Source: Methanobrevibacter boviskoreani JH1 (lineage in GTDB: Archaea > Methanobacteriota > Methanobacteria > Methanobacteriales > Methanobacteriaceae). Taken from it: DNA of 64,000 nucleotides. This document shows, in pieces, positions 36,179-45,007 of this stretch. Position 1 is the first letter of the stretch, and each line of letters begins with the position of its first letter. The translations under genes and the position numbers were made by a program. The notes under the pieces are model-generated. The model had not been told where the DNA came from and did no database searches. It worked only from the letters and a program-made list of their open reading frames with translations. The stretch covers positions 1 to 64,000 of the forward strand of contig NZ_BAGX02000023.1 of the NCBI RefSeq assembly GCF_000320505.1, in the 5' to 3' direction.

Positions 36179-36619
36179 ATGAGTACTGTATATGATGTAC
36201 CTGCAGATGTTTTAATCAATCATCTTGCAGATGAATTTAAAAACAATAATGATAAAATACAATCACCTGAATGGTCTCATCTTGTAAAAACTGGTGTTCA
36301 TAAAGAAAGAAAACCTGTGGATGTAGATTGGTGGTATGTAAGATGTGCTGCTATCTTAAGAAAAGTTTACATTAGTGGTCCTATAGGTGTTAGAACTTTA
36401 AGAATTAAATACGGTGGTAAAAAAGACCGTGGTGTAAACCCTGAATCTTTCAGAATGGGAAGTGGTTCTATTGTTAGAGGAGCTTTAAACCAATTAGAAG
36501 ATGCAGGTCTTGTTGAAAAAGTTGATGGTGGAAGAGTAGTAACTCCACAAGGTCAATCATATTTAGATAAAGTTTCAACAGAATTAATCAAAGATATTCC
36601 AGAACTTGAAAAATATTAA
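36179..36619 (+). CDS. rps19e: 30S ribosomal protein S19e
   Basis: A 146-residue archaeal/eukaryal small-subunit protein that acts late in 40S/30S maturation in eukaryotes. Signature parts are STVYDVPADVLINHLADEFK at the start, the WWYVRCAAILRKVYISGPIGV helix, KYGGKKDRGVNPE and the C-terminal winged-helix segment (GSIVRGALNQLEDAGLVEK...VTPQGQSYLDK). ATG 36179 is used because GGAG stands just before; the longer frame adds nine non-conserved residues. Confidence 0.96.
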   Translation: MSTVYDVPADVLINHLADEFKNNNDKIQSPEWSHLVKTGVHKERKPVDVDWWYVRCAAILRKVYISGPIGVRTLRIKYGGKKDRGVNPESFRMGSGSIVRGALNQLEDAGLVEKVDGGRVVTPQGQSYLDKVSTELIKDIPELEKY

Positions 36620-36659
36620 ATTTATTTTTTAATTGAAAAAAAGATATGGGGATTTGTAT

Positions 36660-37022
36660 ATGAGTGAATTAGATGATATTCGTCGTAAAAAATTAGAGCA
36701 ATTACAAAGACAACAGGCTATGGCTGCTAATCAGCAACAAATGCAACAACAAGCACAGCAGCAAGCTCAACAACAAGCTCAACAACAACAGTTAGAACAA
36801 CAAATCAATCAAGCTGTAAGACAAATCATGACTCCTGAAGCTCGAAGCAGATTAGCCAATCTTAAGTTGACTAAACCTGAATTAGTCCAACAAATTGAAA
36901 TTCAATTAATTCAATCTGCTCAAGCAGGAAGTTTAAGAGGAAAAGTTACTGATGAGCAATTAAAAGTCTTACTAAGACAACTTGCCAGTCAGAAAAGAGA
37001 AATTCATATAACTAGGAAATAG
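36660..37022 (+). CDS. PDCD5-family DNA-binding protein with Gln-rich tract
   Basis: A 120-residue homologue of eukaryotic PDCD5, found in all archaea and usually called a DNA-binding protein; its real job is not settled. It starts MSELDDIRRKKLEQLQRQQAM, continues with a long Gln/Ala tract (about 20-52, QQMQQQAQQQ and similar) and then the conserved three-helix core (LEQQINQAVRQIMTPEARSRLANLKL, GKVTDEQLKVLLRQL, ending KREIHITRK). The ATG 36660 follows GGGGAT. The Gln tract is coded by mixed CAA/CAG in 12-base iterations and is longer than I expect for the family. Confidence 0.92.
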   Translation: MSELDDIRRKKLEQLQRQQAMAANQQQMQQQAQQQAQQQAQQQQLEQQINQAVRQIMTPEARSRLANLKLTKPELVQQIEIQLIQSAQAGSLRGKVTDEQLKVLLRQLASQKREIHITRK

Positions 37023-37041
37023 ATTCCTGAAAATTATTACT

Positions 37042-37626
37042 ATGAAAGCTTGTGTATTATATAGTGGTGGTAAAGACAGTTCTCTCATGGCTATAACCTT
37101 AAAGAGGTTAGGTTTTGATGTAGAGGTATGTACTGCTAACTTTGGTGTATATGACTCATTTGTTCCTGCTAGCATGTCAGCTAAAGCTTTAGGAATACCA
37201 CATCGGGTTCTTCATTTAGATAAGAAAATCTTGGAAGACGGTGTTAAAAGAATTATGGATGACGGTTTTCCAAATGAGGGGATTAAGTATATTCATAATC
37301 AAGTTATTGAAGCTGTAGCAGAAGAGTATCCAGTTGTTGCTGATGGTACAAGAAGAGATGATAAAACTCCTAAACTTAATAGGGATCAAATTCAAAGTTT
37401 AGAAGATAGGAAGGATGTCCAATATATTAACCTGGATAGTTTTGGTTATAAAACTGTTAATACCTTAGTTTCATCACTGTTTAAAGTAACAAATAAGAAA
37501 AGTAATAGGGATAATAGTTCTGATTATGAGGTTGAGATTAGAATTTTAATAGATCAACTTGGAGGGGATTCAAGTAGTATCTTCCCAGAACATTATCAAA
37601 CTAATGTTGTTGGATTTAAGGATTGA
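37042..37626 (+). CDS. PP-loop superfamily ATPase, function unknown
   Basis: A 194-residue protein that opens with the PP-loop pyrophosphatase motif LYSGGKDSSLMAI (6-18), shared with ExsB, asparagine synthetase and tRNA-modifying ATP pyrophosphatases. A second conserved place is VADGTRRDD. No CXXC and no zinc ribbon are seen, so it is unlike the TtcA/Ncs6 enzymes. It is embedded in the translation cluster, between the PDCD5-like gene and rpl39e with small gaps, so a tRNA- or ribosome-linked role is possible. Confidence 0.78.
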   Translation: MKACVLYSGGKDSSLMAITLKRLGFDVEVCTANFGVYDSFVPASMSAKALGIPHRVLHLDKKILEDGVKRIMDDGFPNEGIKYIHNQVIEAVAEEYPVVADGTRRDDKTPKLNRDQIQSLEDRKDVQYINLDSFGYKTVNTLVSSLFKVTNKKSNRDNSSDYEVEIRILIDQLGGDSSSIFPEHYQTNVVGFKD

Positions 37627-37684
37627 ATTATGGAAATAGATTGTCCATATCGTTTAAAAATTTAATAATTATTAAGGTGAAAAA

Positions 37685-37840
37685 ATGAGTAGAAACAAAC
37701 CTGCTGCTAAAAAATTAAGAATGGCAAAAGCAAACAAACAAAATAGAAGAATTCCTATTTGGGCTTATGCTAAAACTAATCGTAAATTACAATACAGACC
37801 TAAGCCTAGACATTGGAGAAGAAATAATCTTAAAATTTAG
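37685..37840 (+). CDS. rpl39e: 50S ribosomal protein L39e
   Basis: A 51-residue, very basic protein lining the ribosome exit tunnel. It reads [19 protein letters not shown], then [14 protein letters not shown] and [14 protein letters not shown], the typical L39e ending. AAGGTGA lies just before the ATG. It is 11 bp ahead of rpl31e, so the two are one transcript and translated together. Easily missed because it is so short; complete. Confidence 0.97.
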   Translation: MSRNKPAAKKLRMAKANKQNRRIPIWAYAKTNRKLQYRPKPRHWRRNNLKI

Positions 37841-37851
37841 AGGTGTTAAAT

Positions 37852-38118
37852 ATGGCGGAAGATTTAGAAAGAGTATACACAATACCTCTTCGTAATGTAA
37901 AAAATGTCAAAAGGACTATTAGAGCTCCTAGGGCTATTAGAGAAGTAAAAAACTTTTTAATGAAACATATGAAAGTTGAAGATGTTGTCATTGATTCTTC
38001 AATAAATGAAAAGATTTGGGAAAGAGGAATTCAAAAGATTCCATCTAAAATCAAAGTAAAAGCAACTCTTGTTGAAGAAGATGATGAAAGATATGTTAAA
38101 GCAGAACTTGCTGAATAG
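37852..38118 (+). CDS. rpl31e: 50S ribosomal protein L31e
   Basis: An 88-residue large-subunit protein near the exit-tunnel rim. Motifs: [37 protein letters not shown] and [21 protein letters not shown]. The ATG 37852 follows AGAGGTG; the longer frame would start on the GTG of that site. Co-transcribed with rpl39e and eif6. Confidence 0.97.
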   Translation: MAEDLERVYTIPLRNVKNVKRTIRAPRAIREVKNFLMKHMKVEDVVIDSSINEKIWERGIQKIPSKIKVKATLVEEDDERYVKAELAE

Positions 38119-38178
38119 ATATCTGAATCTTTATTTTTTAATATTTTCATTATTAATTTAATTAATAAGGTAAAATAA

Positions 38179-38853
38179 ATGTTAAAAAGAATTAATCTTA
38201 CAGGAAATCCTAATTTAGGTGTTTATATAGCTGTTAATGAGGATGTAGCTATTGTTCCTAATAATATCTTAGAATCTAAAGAGGAAATCCTTAGAGAGGC
38301 TTTAGATGTTGATGTTGTTAAATGTTCTATCGCTGGATCTAACTTAGCTGGTGCTTTATTAGTTGGAAATTCTAATGGTTTCATTGTTTCTCCTTTCATT
38401 TATGATAGAGAGCTAGCTACTTTAAAAGAAGCAGGTATTGAAAACATTGTTCCATTACCTGATAAATATACTGCTGTAGGTAATATTCTTGTAGCAAATG
38501 ATAATGGAGCTATTATTAGTCCTAAAGTTTCAGAAACTGCAGTTGATGTTATTGAGGAAACATTGGATGTCGATGTTACCCAGGCAGAAATCGCAGGTTA
38601 TGATATTATAGGTTCTTTAGTTTCTGTTACTAATAAAGGATTTCTTACCCATAAAGATTCATCTCCAGAAGACCTTAAATTACTTGAAGACACACTTGGT
38701 GTGGAAGGTAATGTTGGTACTGTAAATAGGGGTATTCCTCTTGTAGGTGCTTGTTCAGTATCTAATTCTAAAGGAGTAATTGTAGGTGAAGACACTACTG
38801 GTCCTGAAATGGCTAGGATAGAAGAATCTTTAGGATTTTTAGATTCATTTTAA
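38179..38853 (+). CDS. eif6: Translation initiation factor aIF-6
   Basis: Binds the large ribosomal subunit and prevents premature joining of the small one. The 224-residue protein is the five-bladed pentein-like repeat seen in all aIF6/eIF6: repeated I-x-G-x-x-L/I-V-x-x-N/S-x-x-G segments (IAGSNLAGALLVGNSNGFIV, NILVANDNGAIISP, GSLVSVTNKGFLTH, VGACSVSNSKGVIVG). Full length. Lies in the translation cluster between rpl31e and rplX. Confidence 0.97.
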   Translation: MLKRINLTGNPNLGVYIAVNEDVAIVPNNILESKEEILREALDVDVVKCSIAGSNLAGALLVGNSNGFIVSPFIYDRELATLKEAGIENIVPLPDKYTAVGNILVANDNGAIISPKVSETAVDVIEETLDVDVTQAEIAGYDIIGSLVSVTNKGFLTHKDSSPEDLKLLEDTLGVEGNVGTVNRGIPLVGACSVSNSKGVIVGEDTTGPEMARIEESLGFLDSF

Positions 38854-38879
38854 ATTATTTATCAAAATGAGGGATTATA

Positions 38880-39104
38880 ATGCAAACTAAAATTTACAGA
38901 GTTACAGGTAAATTTGTAAATGGTGATCGTGTCCAAAAATTTACTAAAGAACTTAAATCATTTAATGAAGAAAATATCTATGAAAAAATCTATTCTGACT
39001 TTGGTAGTAAACACAGAATAAACAGAAATCAAATAGATATTGAAGAAATAAAAGAAATCACCCCTGAAGAAGTAATTGATCCTATTGTTAAAGGTATATT
39101 ATAG
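38880..39104 (+). CDS. rpl18a: 50S ribosomal protein L18a/LX
   Basis: A 74-residue archaeal LX protein, equivalent to half of eukaryotic L18a (eL20). It has KIYRVTGKFVNG near the start, FTKELKSFNEENIYEKIYSDFGSKHRINRNQI, and ends in an IKEITPEEV helix. GAGGGATTATA is the ribosome site. It is directly followed by pfdA, 14 bp away. Confidence 0.94.
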   Translation: MQTKIYRVTGKFVNGDRVQKFTKELKSFNEENIYEKIYSDFGSKHRINRNQIDIEEIKEITPEEVIDPIVKGIL

Positions 39105-39118
39105 GTAAGGTGTTTTTT

Positions 39119-39556
39119 ATGGATGATCAGCAAAAGTTACAACAGATGATAAATGAACTTAATGTTTATAAAAGTCAAGCTGATTTGTTACAACAACAAA
39201 TAGATGCTCTTAATGCTTCTATGGCTGAACTTGAAGTTTTAAAATCTACAATCAATGAAATGAAAGATAAAGATTCAGTCGAATCTTTAATTCCTGTTGG
39301 TGGCGGAGCTTTCATGGAAGGTGAAATCAAAAACACTTCAAATGTTGTAATGAGTATTGGTGCTGGTGTTGCTGTAAAACAAACTACTGAAGAAGCTATT
39401 GAAACTATCAATTCTCAGGAAGAGGAATTAAAAGATAATTTAGATAAGGCTTTAAAATCTTTACAAAAAGTCTCAGATTATATTGGTCAATTATCCCCTG
39501 CTGCTGAAAACTTAGCAAGGGCTCTTCAAGCAGAAGGTAAATTACCTCAACAATAG
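39119..39556 (+). CDS. pfdA: Prefoldin alpha subunit
   Basis: Subunit of the hexameric prefoldin chaperone, which passes unfolded proteins to the thermosome. The 145-residue protein has the expected two long coiled-coil helices (1-50 and about 95-140) joined by a beta-hairpin core (LIPVGGGAFMEGEIKNTSNVVMSIGAGVAVKQTTEEA). ATG 39119 chosen because AAGGTG precedes it and the longer frame starts inside that site. Placed between rplX and ftsY, the usual archaeal order. Confidence 0.96.
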   Translation: MDDQQKLQQMINELNVYKSQADLLQQQIDALNASMAELEVLKSTINEMKDKDSVESLIPVGGGAFMEGEIKNTSNVVMSIGAGVAVKQTTEEAIETINSQEEELKDNLDKALKSLQKVSDYIGQLSPAAENLARALQAEGKLPQQ

Positions 39557-40226
39557 TTTCCAGTACTTTTCTTTTATTTTATTTTTTCTATTTTTATACT
39601 ATTTTTCTATAATTGTCTATTTTTTCTCTGTTTTTTCATTGATTTTTCTGTATTTTGAATATAATCTATAAAATATTTGTTTTTATATTATAAGAGGGTA
39701 TACTTCTTAATTTATTCAATAGGTTATTTTTTTATAATGTTTCTTTCTAAAAATTGTTATATGCCTCTGATTTATTTTTTTATATTTGGGTTCTATATTT
39801 TAAAAATAGCTTCTATATTAATAATTTTTATTATTTTTTTCAAATATTTTAAACATGGGATATTCTTGGTATGTCTTCTATTTTTTACTTTAAGTTAAAA
39901 TTTTTTAAATCATTATATTGATTCAAGATTAGATATTCTTAAGTATCTTATAGTTATGTTGATTTTATTTCATTAAACTTTTATTTTGATAATATTTTTA
40001 GAAAACTAACATGATTCTATTATCTTTTAGTAATATCTAACCGTTTTTTTATTGGATTTTTTCTTTATTCCTATTTCTGATACTTAAAATTTTATATACT
40101 TTAAGATAAAATAAATATACAGATATTCAATTTTATTATAGTTGAGTTCTTAGAGATTAATTACATATTATAAATTAATATATTATTATTCATTGATTTT
40201 AAACATTATTTAAGGAAGGTAATAAC
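39557..40226. other. Intergenic region pfdA-ftsY, 670 bp
   Basis: One of the longest spacers. It begins with T-rich DNA after pfdA and ends with promoter-like AT DNA and an AAGGAAGGT ribosome site for ftsY. A hydrophobic frame at 39677-39898 has no ribosome site and is probably accidental. No structured RNA or repeat was recognised. Confidence 0.5.
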
Positions 40227-41747
40227 TTGTTTGAATCTTTAAAAAAGAGGTTTTCTCGAACTAGTGATCAATTAACTGATAAACTTAATGAGGAAGCTAA
40301 AGAAGAAAATAATATTAAGGTTATTGAAAGTGCTGAACCATCTGAGGATTTAGATGATTTTGAAGATTTATCAGAAGAAAAAACTATTGAAGATAAGGAT
40401 GCTGAATGGGAAGCTATTTTTGATGAGGAAGATGAGGAAATAGATGAAGATGAAGATAATGAGGAAAATTCAGGATTTTTATCAAGATTTTCAAGACATA
40501 ATGATGATAGTGATAAGAAGGAAAAGAAAAATGAACCTAAAAGGGATAGGTTTGCAGAGGCTTTAGCTGAACAGGAGGCTAAAAAAGAAGCAGAACTTAG
40601 AGGGGAAGAATACAAATCTAATAAAAAACATTGGTATAGTAGAGGCTCCTCTGAGGAGGAAGAACCTGCTCGAAAACCTGAAATCACTGGTCCTAGTACT
40701 GAATATAAGTTCTTAGATGATGATGAAGAGATAAAGGAAGAGAAGAAACATTGGTATAGTAGAAATAAAGAACCTGAAGTTTCAGTAAATGATAAATATA
40801 GGGAAGAGGTTTCTGCAAAAGAAATCTATAAAGAAATAGAAGATGAAAAAACTCATTCCAATGAGGAAGAGCATGGTGTTTTCTCTTTTATTAAAGAAAA
40901 AACAATTGATGAAGAGGACATTGAAGATGTTCTCTGGGAATTGGAATTAGGTTTACTTGAAGGTGATGTAGCAATAGATGTGGCATCAGAAGTTGTGGAG
41001 TCTGTTAGAAGGGATCTTGTAGGTAAAAAAATTAGAAGAAGTAGTGATATAGAAGAATATACCTACAAAGCACTTAAGAAAGCTATTGCTAAAATCATTA
41101 ATGTTGGCGGAAAATCAATGACTGAAATGTTAAATGATAAGAAAAAGGAAGGAAAACCATTAATTGTCATGTTGGTTGGTATTAATGGTACAGGTAAAAC
41201 TACTACCATTGGTAAACTAGCTAATTATTATCTTAAAAGAGGTTACACTCCAGTTATTGCTGCTTCAGATACATTTAGGGCAGGGGCTATTGAACAAGTC
41301 ACCCAACATGCAAATAATGTTGGAGTTAAAATTATAAAACACCAAAAGGGATCAGACCCTGCTGCTGTAGCATATGATGCTGTGGAACATGCAACAGCAC
41401 AGCATAAGGATTTAGTCTTAATTGATACTGCTGGTAGAATGCAGACAAATACTAATTTAATGGATGAGATGAAAAAGATCAAAAGGGTTGCAAAACCTGA
41501 TTTGGTTGTTTTTGTTGGTGATGCATTAACTGGTAATGATGCAGTAGAACAGGCTAAAAAATTCAATGAAGCTATTGATATTGATGGGGTTATATTAACT
41601 AAGGCAGATGCTGATGCTAAAGGTGGTGCTTCATTATCTATTGGTTATGTCATTAAAAAACCTATTTATTTCTTAGGTATGGGTCAAGGTTATGATGATA
41701 TTAAGGAATATAATGCAGAATGGATGTTAGATCAACTGTTCTCATAA
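40227..41747 (+). CDS. ftsY: Signal recognition particle receptor FtsY
   Basis: SRP receptor GTPase that docks ribosome-SRP complexes at the membrane. The 506-residue protein has an unusually long, strongly acidic N-terminal part (1-215) and then the NG domain: helical N domain (about 217-300) and G motifs GINGTGKTTTIGKLA (about 316-330), DTFRAGA, DTAGRMQTN, TKADADAKGGA and a final GMGQGYDDI. The spacer carries a heptapeptide KKHWYSR twice (about residues 132 and 172). Start is TTG 40227, 6 bases after AAGGAAGGT. The acidic part is the usual membrane-binding region, longer than in most archaea. Confidence 0.96.
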   Translation: MFESLKKRFSRTSDQLTDKLNEEAKEENNIKVIESAEPSEDLDDFEDLSEEKTIEDKDAEWEAIFDEEDEEIDEDEDNEENSGFLSRFSRHNDDSDKKEKKNEPKRDRFAEALAEQEAKKEAELRGEEYKSNKKHWYSRGSSEEEEPARKPEITGPSTEYKFLDDDEEIKEEKKHWYSRNKEPEVSVNDKYREEVSAKEIYKEIEDEKTHSNEEEHGVFSFIKEKTIDEEDIEDVLWELELGLLEGDVAIDVASEVVESVRRDLVGKKIRRSSDIEEYTYKALKKAIAKIINVGGKSMTEMLNDKKKEGKPLIVMLVGINGTGKTTTIGKLANYYLKRGYTPVIAASDTFRAGAIEQVTQHANNVGVKIIKHQKGSDPAAVAYDAVEHATAQHKDLVLIDTAGRMQTNTNLMDEMKKIKRVAKPDLVVFVGDALTGNDAVEQAKKFNEAIDIDGVILTKADADAKGGASLSIGYVIKKPIYFLGMGQGYDDIKEYNAEWMLDQLFS

Positions 41748-41804
41748 ATTCTTTCATATCTCTATTTTTAATTTTTAGTTATTTTTTTAAAACATTTCTG
41801 TTTT

Positions 41805-41913
41805 AATTTAATTTTAAAAAGAGCAGGGAAAATATAATGATTTTATTGATTAATCTTTTAATTTAATTTTTAAAAATAGTAGAGAAAAATATGGTAATTC
41901 TATTAATTAATCT
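41805..41913. repeat. Imperfect direct repeat, 2 copies, period about 61 bp
   Basis: A phrase TTTAATTTxxAAAAA-AG-AG-GAAAA-TAT, then ATT-TATT-ATTAATCT occurs from about 41805 and from about 41866. It lies after ftsY and before the convergent tautomerase gene. Similarity is moderate. Confidence 0.45.
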
Positions 41914-42041
41914 AAGACTTATTTTTTAATAAATCATATTAGGAATTATATTTTTTTAATCATAATCCCTTATATATTTCTTTAATTTCATTAAACATCT
42001 TATTTTAATCTTTAAGGTCTTTAAATCTTTTTTCTATTTGT

Positions 42042-42236
42042 TTATTTATTTATTTTTTTACTTAGCATTACTCCTCCAGCTCCAATATCATCTGGATTAT
42101 ATGATTGTATAAGTATGGTTACAGTTTCTATAGGTAAATCATATGCTTCTGCAACAGAATTACTTACTTCCTTTATTAATTTTTCCTTTTTCTCTTTACT
42201 TATCCCAGGATTTCCTGCAATAGTTACAACTGGCAT
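42042..42236 (-). CDS. 4-oxalocrotonate tautomerase family protein
   Basis: A 64-residue tautomerase-superfamily protein. After Met removal it would have the catalytic N-terminal Pro (MPVVTIAG), and it has the usual KKEKLIKEVSNSVAEAY helix and the ETVTILIQSYNPDDIGAGG segment. Such short 4-OT-like proteins are common and their physiological substrate is rarely known. It stands alone, convergent with ftsY and divergent from dut. Confidence 0.85.
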   Translation of the reverse strand: MPVVTIAGNPGISKEKKEKLIKEVSNSVAEAYDLPIETVTILIQSYNPDDIGAGGVMLSKKINK

Positions 42237-42340
42237 TTTTTCACCTTTTTTTATTTTTTAATTTAAAAATCCTATAATATTATAAACAATTCTAAATATA
42301 ATAATTATAATTATTAAAATTTTTTAAATATAAAAATACT

Positions 42341-42362
42341 ATTATAAGTTATAACTTATAAT
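42341..42362. promoter_or_regulatory. 22-bp perfect palindrome upstream of dut
   Basis: Bases 42341-42362 form a perfect palindrome centred on TTATAACTTA-like sequence (core AAGTTATAACTT). The same half-unit, TATAACTTATAA, is repeated at 42385-42403, nearer the dut start. This could be an operator for a dimeric repressor or merely AT-rich symmetry. It lies about 95 bp before the dut ATG and about 105 bp before the divergent tautomerase ATG. Confidence 0.4.
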
Positions 42363-42455
42363 TAAAAATTAATATTGATTTTAGTATAACTTATAACTTA
42401 TAAGTATATGGTATTTTTAAAATACATGCATAATTAATATAATAACAGTGATTTT

Positions 42456-42914
42456 ATGTTAGGTGAAGAAGAACTTAAGAAACTATTTCCTGATTTTATA
42501 GATACAATTCAACCTTCAGGAATTGATTTTGCTTTAGATGAAATTTTAGTACAGAGGGGTCCAGGCTCATTAATTGATAATGAAAAAAATTTACCCGAGG
42601 TTGAAGCTTTAGAAGGACCAATATATACATTAGAACCTCATACTGCATATCTTGCAACTATTGATAAGAAAATTAAAATTCCTAAAGGTTATACAATGTT
42701 ATATACTCCAAGATCCACATTACTCAGATCATTTATCTCCGTTCAAACTGCTGTAGGTGATCCCGGTTTCTTTGGAACATTAACATTTTTAATTATAAAT
42801 CATGGGGAGTATCCATATAAAATAAAAAAAGGGGATAGGATTGCTCAGGGAGTAGTTTTTGATGTTAAAGGTTCTGGGGAGTATAATGGTTCATATCAGG
42901 AGGAGGAAAATTAA
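42456..42914 (+). CDS. dut: dUTP diphosphatase / dCTP deaminase-like protein
   Basis: A 152-residue trimeric dUTPase-fold enzyme that would remove dUTP (and possibly deaminate dCTP). Motifs: IQPSGIDFALDEI (19-31), TPRSTLLRS (the PRS substrate loop), AVGDPGFFGTLTF (uracil-binding hairpin) and a C-terminal SGEYNGSYQEEE arm. It resembles the methanogen DCD-DUT type. Whether it also deaminates cannot be decided from sequence. GTGATTTT precedes the ATG. Alone, with a palindromic promoter region. Confidence 0.85.
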   Translation: MLGEEELKKLFPDFIDTIQPSGIDFALDEILVQRGPGSLIDNEKNLPEVEALEGPIYTLEPHTAYLATIDKKIKIPKGYTMLYTPRSTLLRSFISVQTAVGDPGFFGTLTFLIINHGEYPYKIKKGDRIAQGVVFDVKGSGEYNGSYQEEEN

Positions 42915-43174
42915 TTCTATAGATTAATGGAAAGTATTAATACTTTCTAGACTTAATATTATCTTAAAATAAAATAATTCTATACATTAAATTAAAAGGT
43001 AAATTTTAAGGTATATGCAAATTTATTTAATAAGATAGCTAACTATTATAAGGTTAGATTAAATTAATAAAAAATGGTTTTAAATAAAATAAATTAGATC
43101 AAGATTATCAAAAATTGTTTAGAATAAAATAAATTTAGAAACAAATTAATCAAATATTTTAATTATGGGATATT

Positions 43175-44791
43175 ATGAATACTGCTGAAGCTTTAGTTAA
43201 ATTATTGGAAAATGCCGGTGTAAAACATATATTTGGTCATCCAGGTGAACAGATTCTTCCAGTTTATAGGGCACTACAAGACTCATCAATTGAACATATT
43301 CTTGTAAGACATGAACAGGCAGGTGCACATGCTGCAAGTATGTATGCTTGTTCTACTGGTAAATTTTCTGTATGTATTTCAACTGCATCTCCTGGTGCAT
43401 TAAATTTTGTAATGGCCGCTGCAACATCCTATAAGGATCATGTTCCTATTCTTATTCTTACAGGGGACAATCCATACTCTGAAAGATTAGAGGACAGATT
43501 CCAAACATTTGACTTGCCAAGTGTCTTTGAAAATGTTACTGTTAAAAATTACGCTCCAACAAATGCTAAGGAAGCTATCCATGCATTAAAAGAGGCTATT
43601 GAAATATTTAATAAGGAACCAACCGGACCTATTCATATTAATCTTCCAAAGGATGTTTTAAATGAAGAGGCTCCTTCAAATTATTTGGATTATCCTGTTG
43701 AATATGATCCAAATTATAATTATAATCAATTAAATCTTTTAAAGACAATCATCTCATCATCTAAGAAACCATTTATTATTGCAGGTGCAGGGGTAGTTTG
43801 GTCTGGAGCTTGTCTAAAATTAAAGGAATTTGCAGAGAAAAACAATATTCCTATTGCCACCACATATACTGCCCGTGGTGTTATTGATGAGAATAATCCT
43901 ATTAATTTGGGGATGGTCGGTCTGAGAGGAACTGCAATGAGCAACTATGCGTATTTGAATTCCGATTTGATTTTAGTGTTAGGTTCAAGATTGTCTGAGA
44001 GAACCACTGCACTTACTAAGGATCTTAATGATTTTCAGCAGAAAATTGTTCATGTTAATATTGACGAGCATGTTCTAAAGGGCAGACTTAAGATTCATGG
44101 TGATGTGTCCCATGTTTTAGATGAACTAAATAAAATTGAAATTGATTCCTATAATAATAAACAATGGTTGAAAGAAATAAAACTCCATGATGAGAAACTT
44201 CTAGTTGAAGGTGAAGACGATACCCGTTCTATGCCACTTAGACCTCAGGTAGCCATTAAAACAGTAATTGGTAAGATGGATGATGCTTATATTATGAGTG
44301 ATGCAGGTTCTCATGCTACCTGGACAATGCTCTATGCCCGTCCTAACAAGTTCGGTAAATTTTTATATTCCGGTGCTTTATGTCCAATGGGTATGGGACT
44401 TCCAGGTTCAATTGGAATTTCCTTAGCACATCCTGATGATAGGGTTCTTGTAATTACAGGTGACGGAAGTTTCCAGATGTGTATTCAAGAGTTAGCAACT
44501 ATTGCAGAATATAATCTTCCTATAGTCATATGTGTAATTAATAATAATCAGTTGGCTATTATTCGTCAATGGGAAGAGATGATAAGTCCTGATTTCCGTT
44601 ACCAGGTTGATTTAAAAAATCCAGATTTCTTGGCTATTGTGAAAGGTTATGGCATTGACGGTGAAAGAGTAGTCAATATTGAACAATTAGAAAAGGCACT
44701 TTTAAAGGCTAAAGATTCTAATGGTCCTTACTTTATTGAGGTATTGACTCGTCAGGAGAATATTCCATTGTCCGAGGTTAAACCTCAATAA
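43175..44791 (+). CDS. Acetolactate synthase large subunit-like TPP enzyme
   Basis: A 538-residue thiamine-diphosphate enzyme of the IlvB superfamily. It has HIFGHPGEQILPVY (18-31), the catalytic Glu47 in VRHEQAGAHAA, the FAD-like middle domain (FIIAGAGVVWSGA...VLGSRLSERTT) and the C-terminal TPP motif GDGSFQMCIQELATIAEYNLP...INNNQLA. It is shorter than typical IlvB and no ilvN regulatory subunit gene is near, so it may be a paralogue with another 2-keto-acid substrate (for instance pyruvate oxidase- or sulfoacetaldehyde-type). Promoter spacer is 260 bp. Confidence 0.78.
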   Translation: MNTAEALVKLLENAGVKHIFGHPGEQILPVYRALQDSSIEHILVRHEQAGAHAASMYACSTGKFSVCISTASPGALNFVMAAATSYKDHVPILILTGDNPYSERLEDRFQTFDLPSVFENVTVKNYAPTNAKEAIHALKEAIEIFNKEPTGPIHINLPKDVLNEEAPSNYLDYPVEYDPNYNYNQLNLLKTIISSSKKPFIIAGAGVVWSGACLKLKEFAEKNNIPIATTYTARGVIDENNPINLGMVGLRGTAMSNYAYLNSDLILVLGSRLSERTTALTKDLNDFQQKIVHVNIDEHVLKGRLKIHGDVSHVLDELNKIEIDSYNNKQWLKEIKLHDEKLLVEGEDDTRSMPLRPQVAIKTVIGKMDDAYIMSDAGSHATWTMLYARPNKFGKFLYSGALCPMGMGLPGSIGISLAHPDDRVLVITGDGSFQMCIQELATIAEYNLPIVICVINNNQLAIIRQWEEMISPDFRYQVDLKNPDFLAIVKGYGIDGERVVNIEQLEKALLKAKDSNGPYFIEVLTRQENIPLSEVKPQ

Positions 44792-45007
44792 TTTTTTATT
44801 TTTTTAATTGGTAAAAAAAGTTATTAAATTTGTATTAACTTGTTATTTGCTTATTTCATCTATTCTTATTATATCAATTTTAATCAGCTTATTCATCTCT
44901 ATTTTTCTATTAAATATATATAATCTCAGTATGCTAATTTTTAATTACTTATTTGCTTTGTTAAATTTGTTTTTTATATTCTAAAATTAAAGAATGCTGA
45001 TTGGAGT

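Noticed and set aside
39677-39898. Hydrophobic 73-residue frame between pfdA and ftsY
   Set aside because: No ribosome site at a proper distance from any start, and Phe/Ile/Tyr richness is what AT-rich noncoding DNA gives by chance.
40268-40687. 139-residue Ser-rich frame on the strand opposite ftsY
   Set aside because: It is the complement of the acidic GAA/GAT-rich part of ftsY, which automatically reads as Ser/Leu/Phe.
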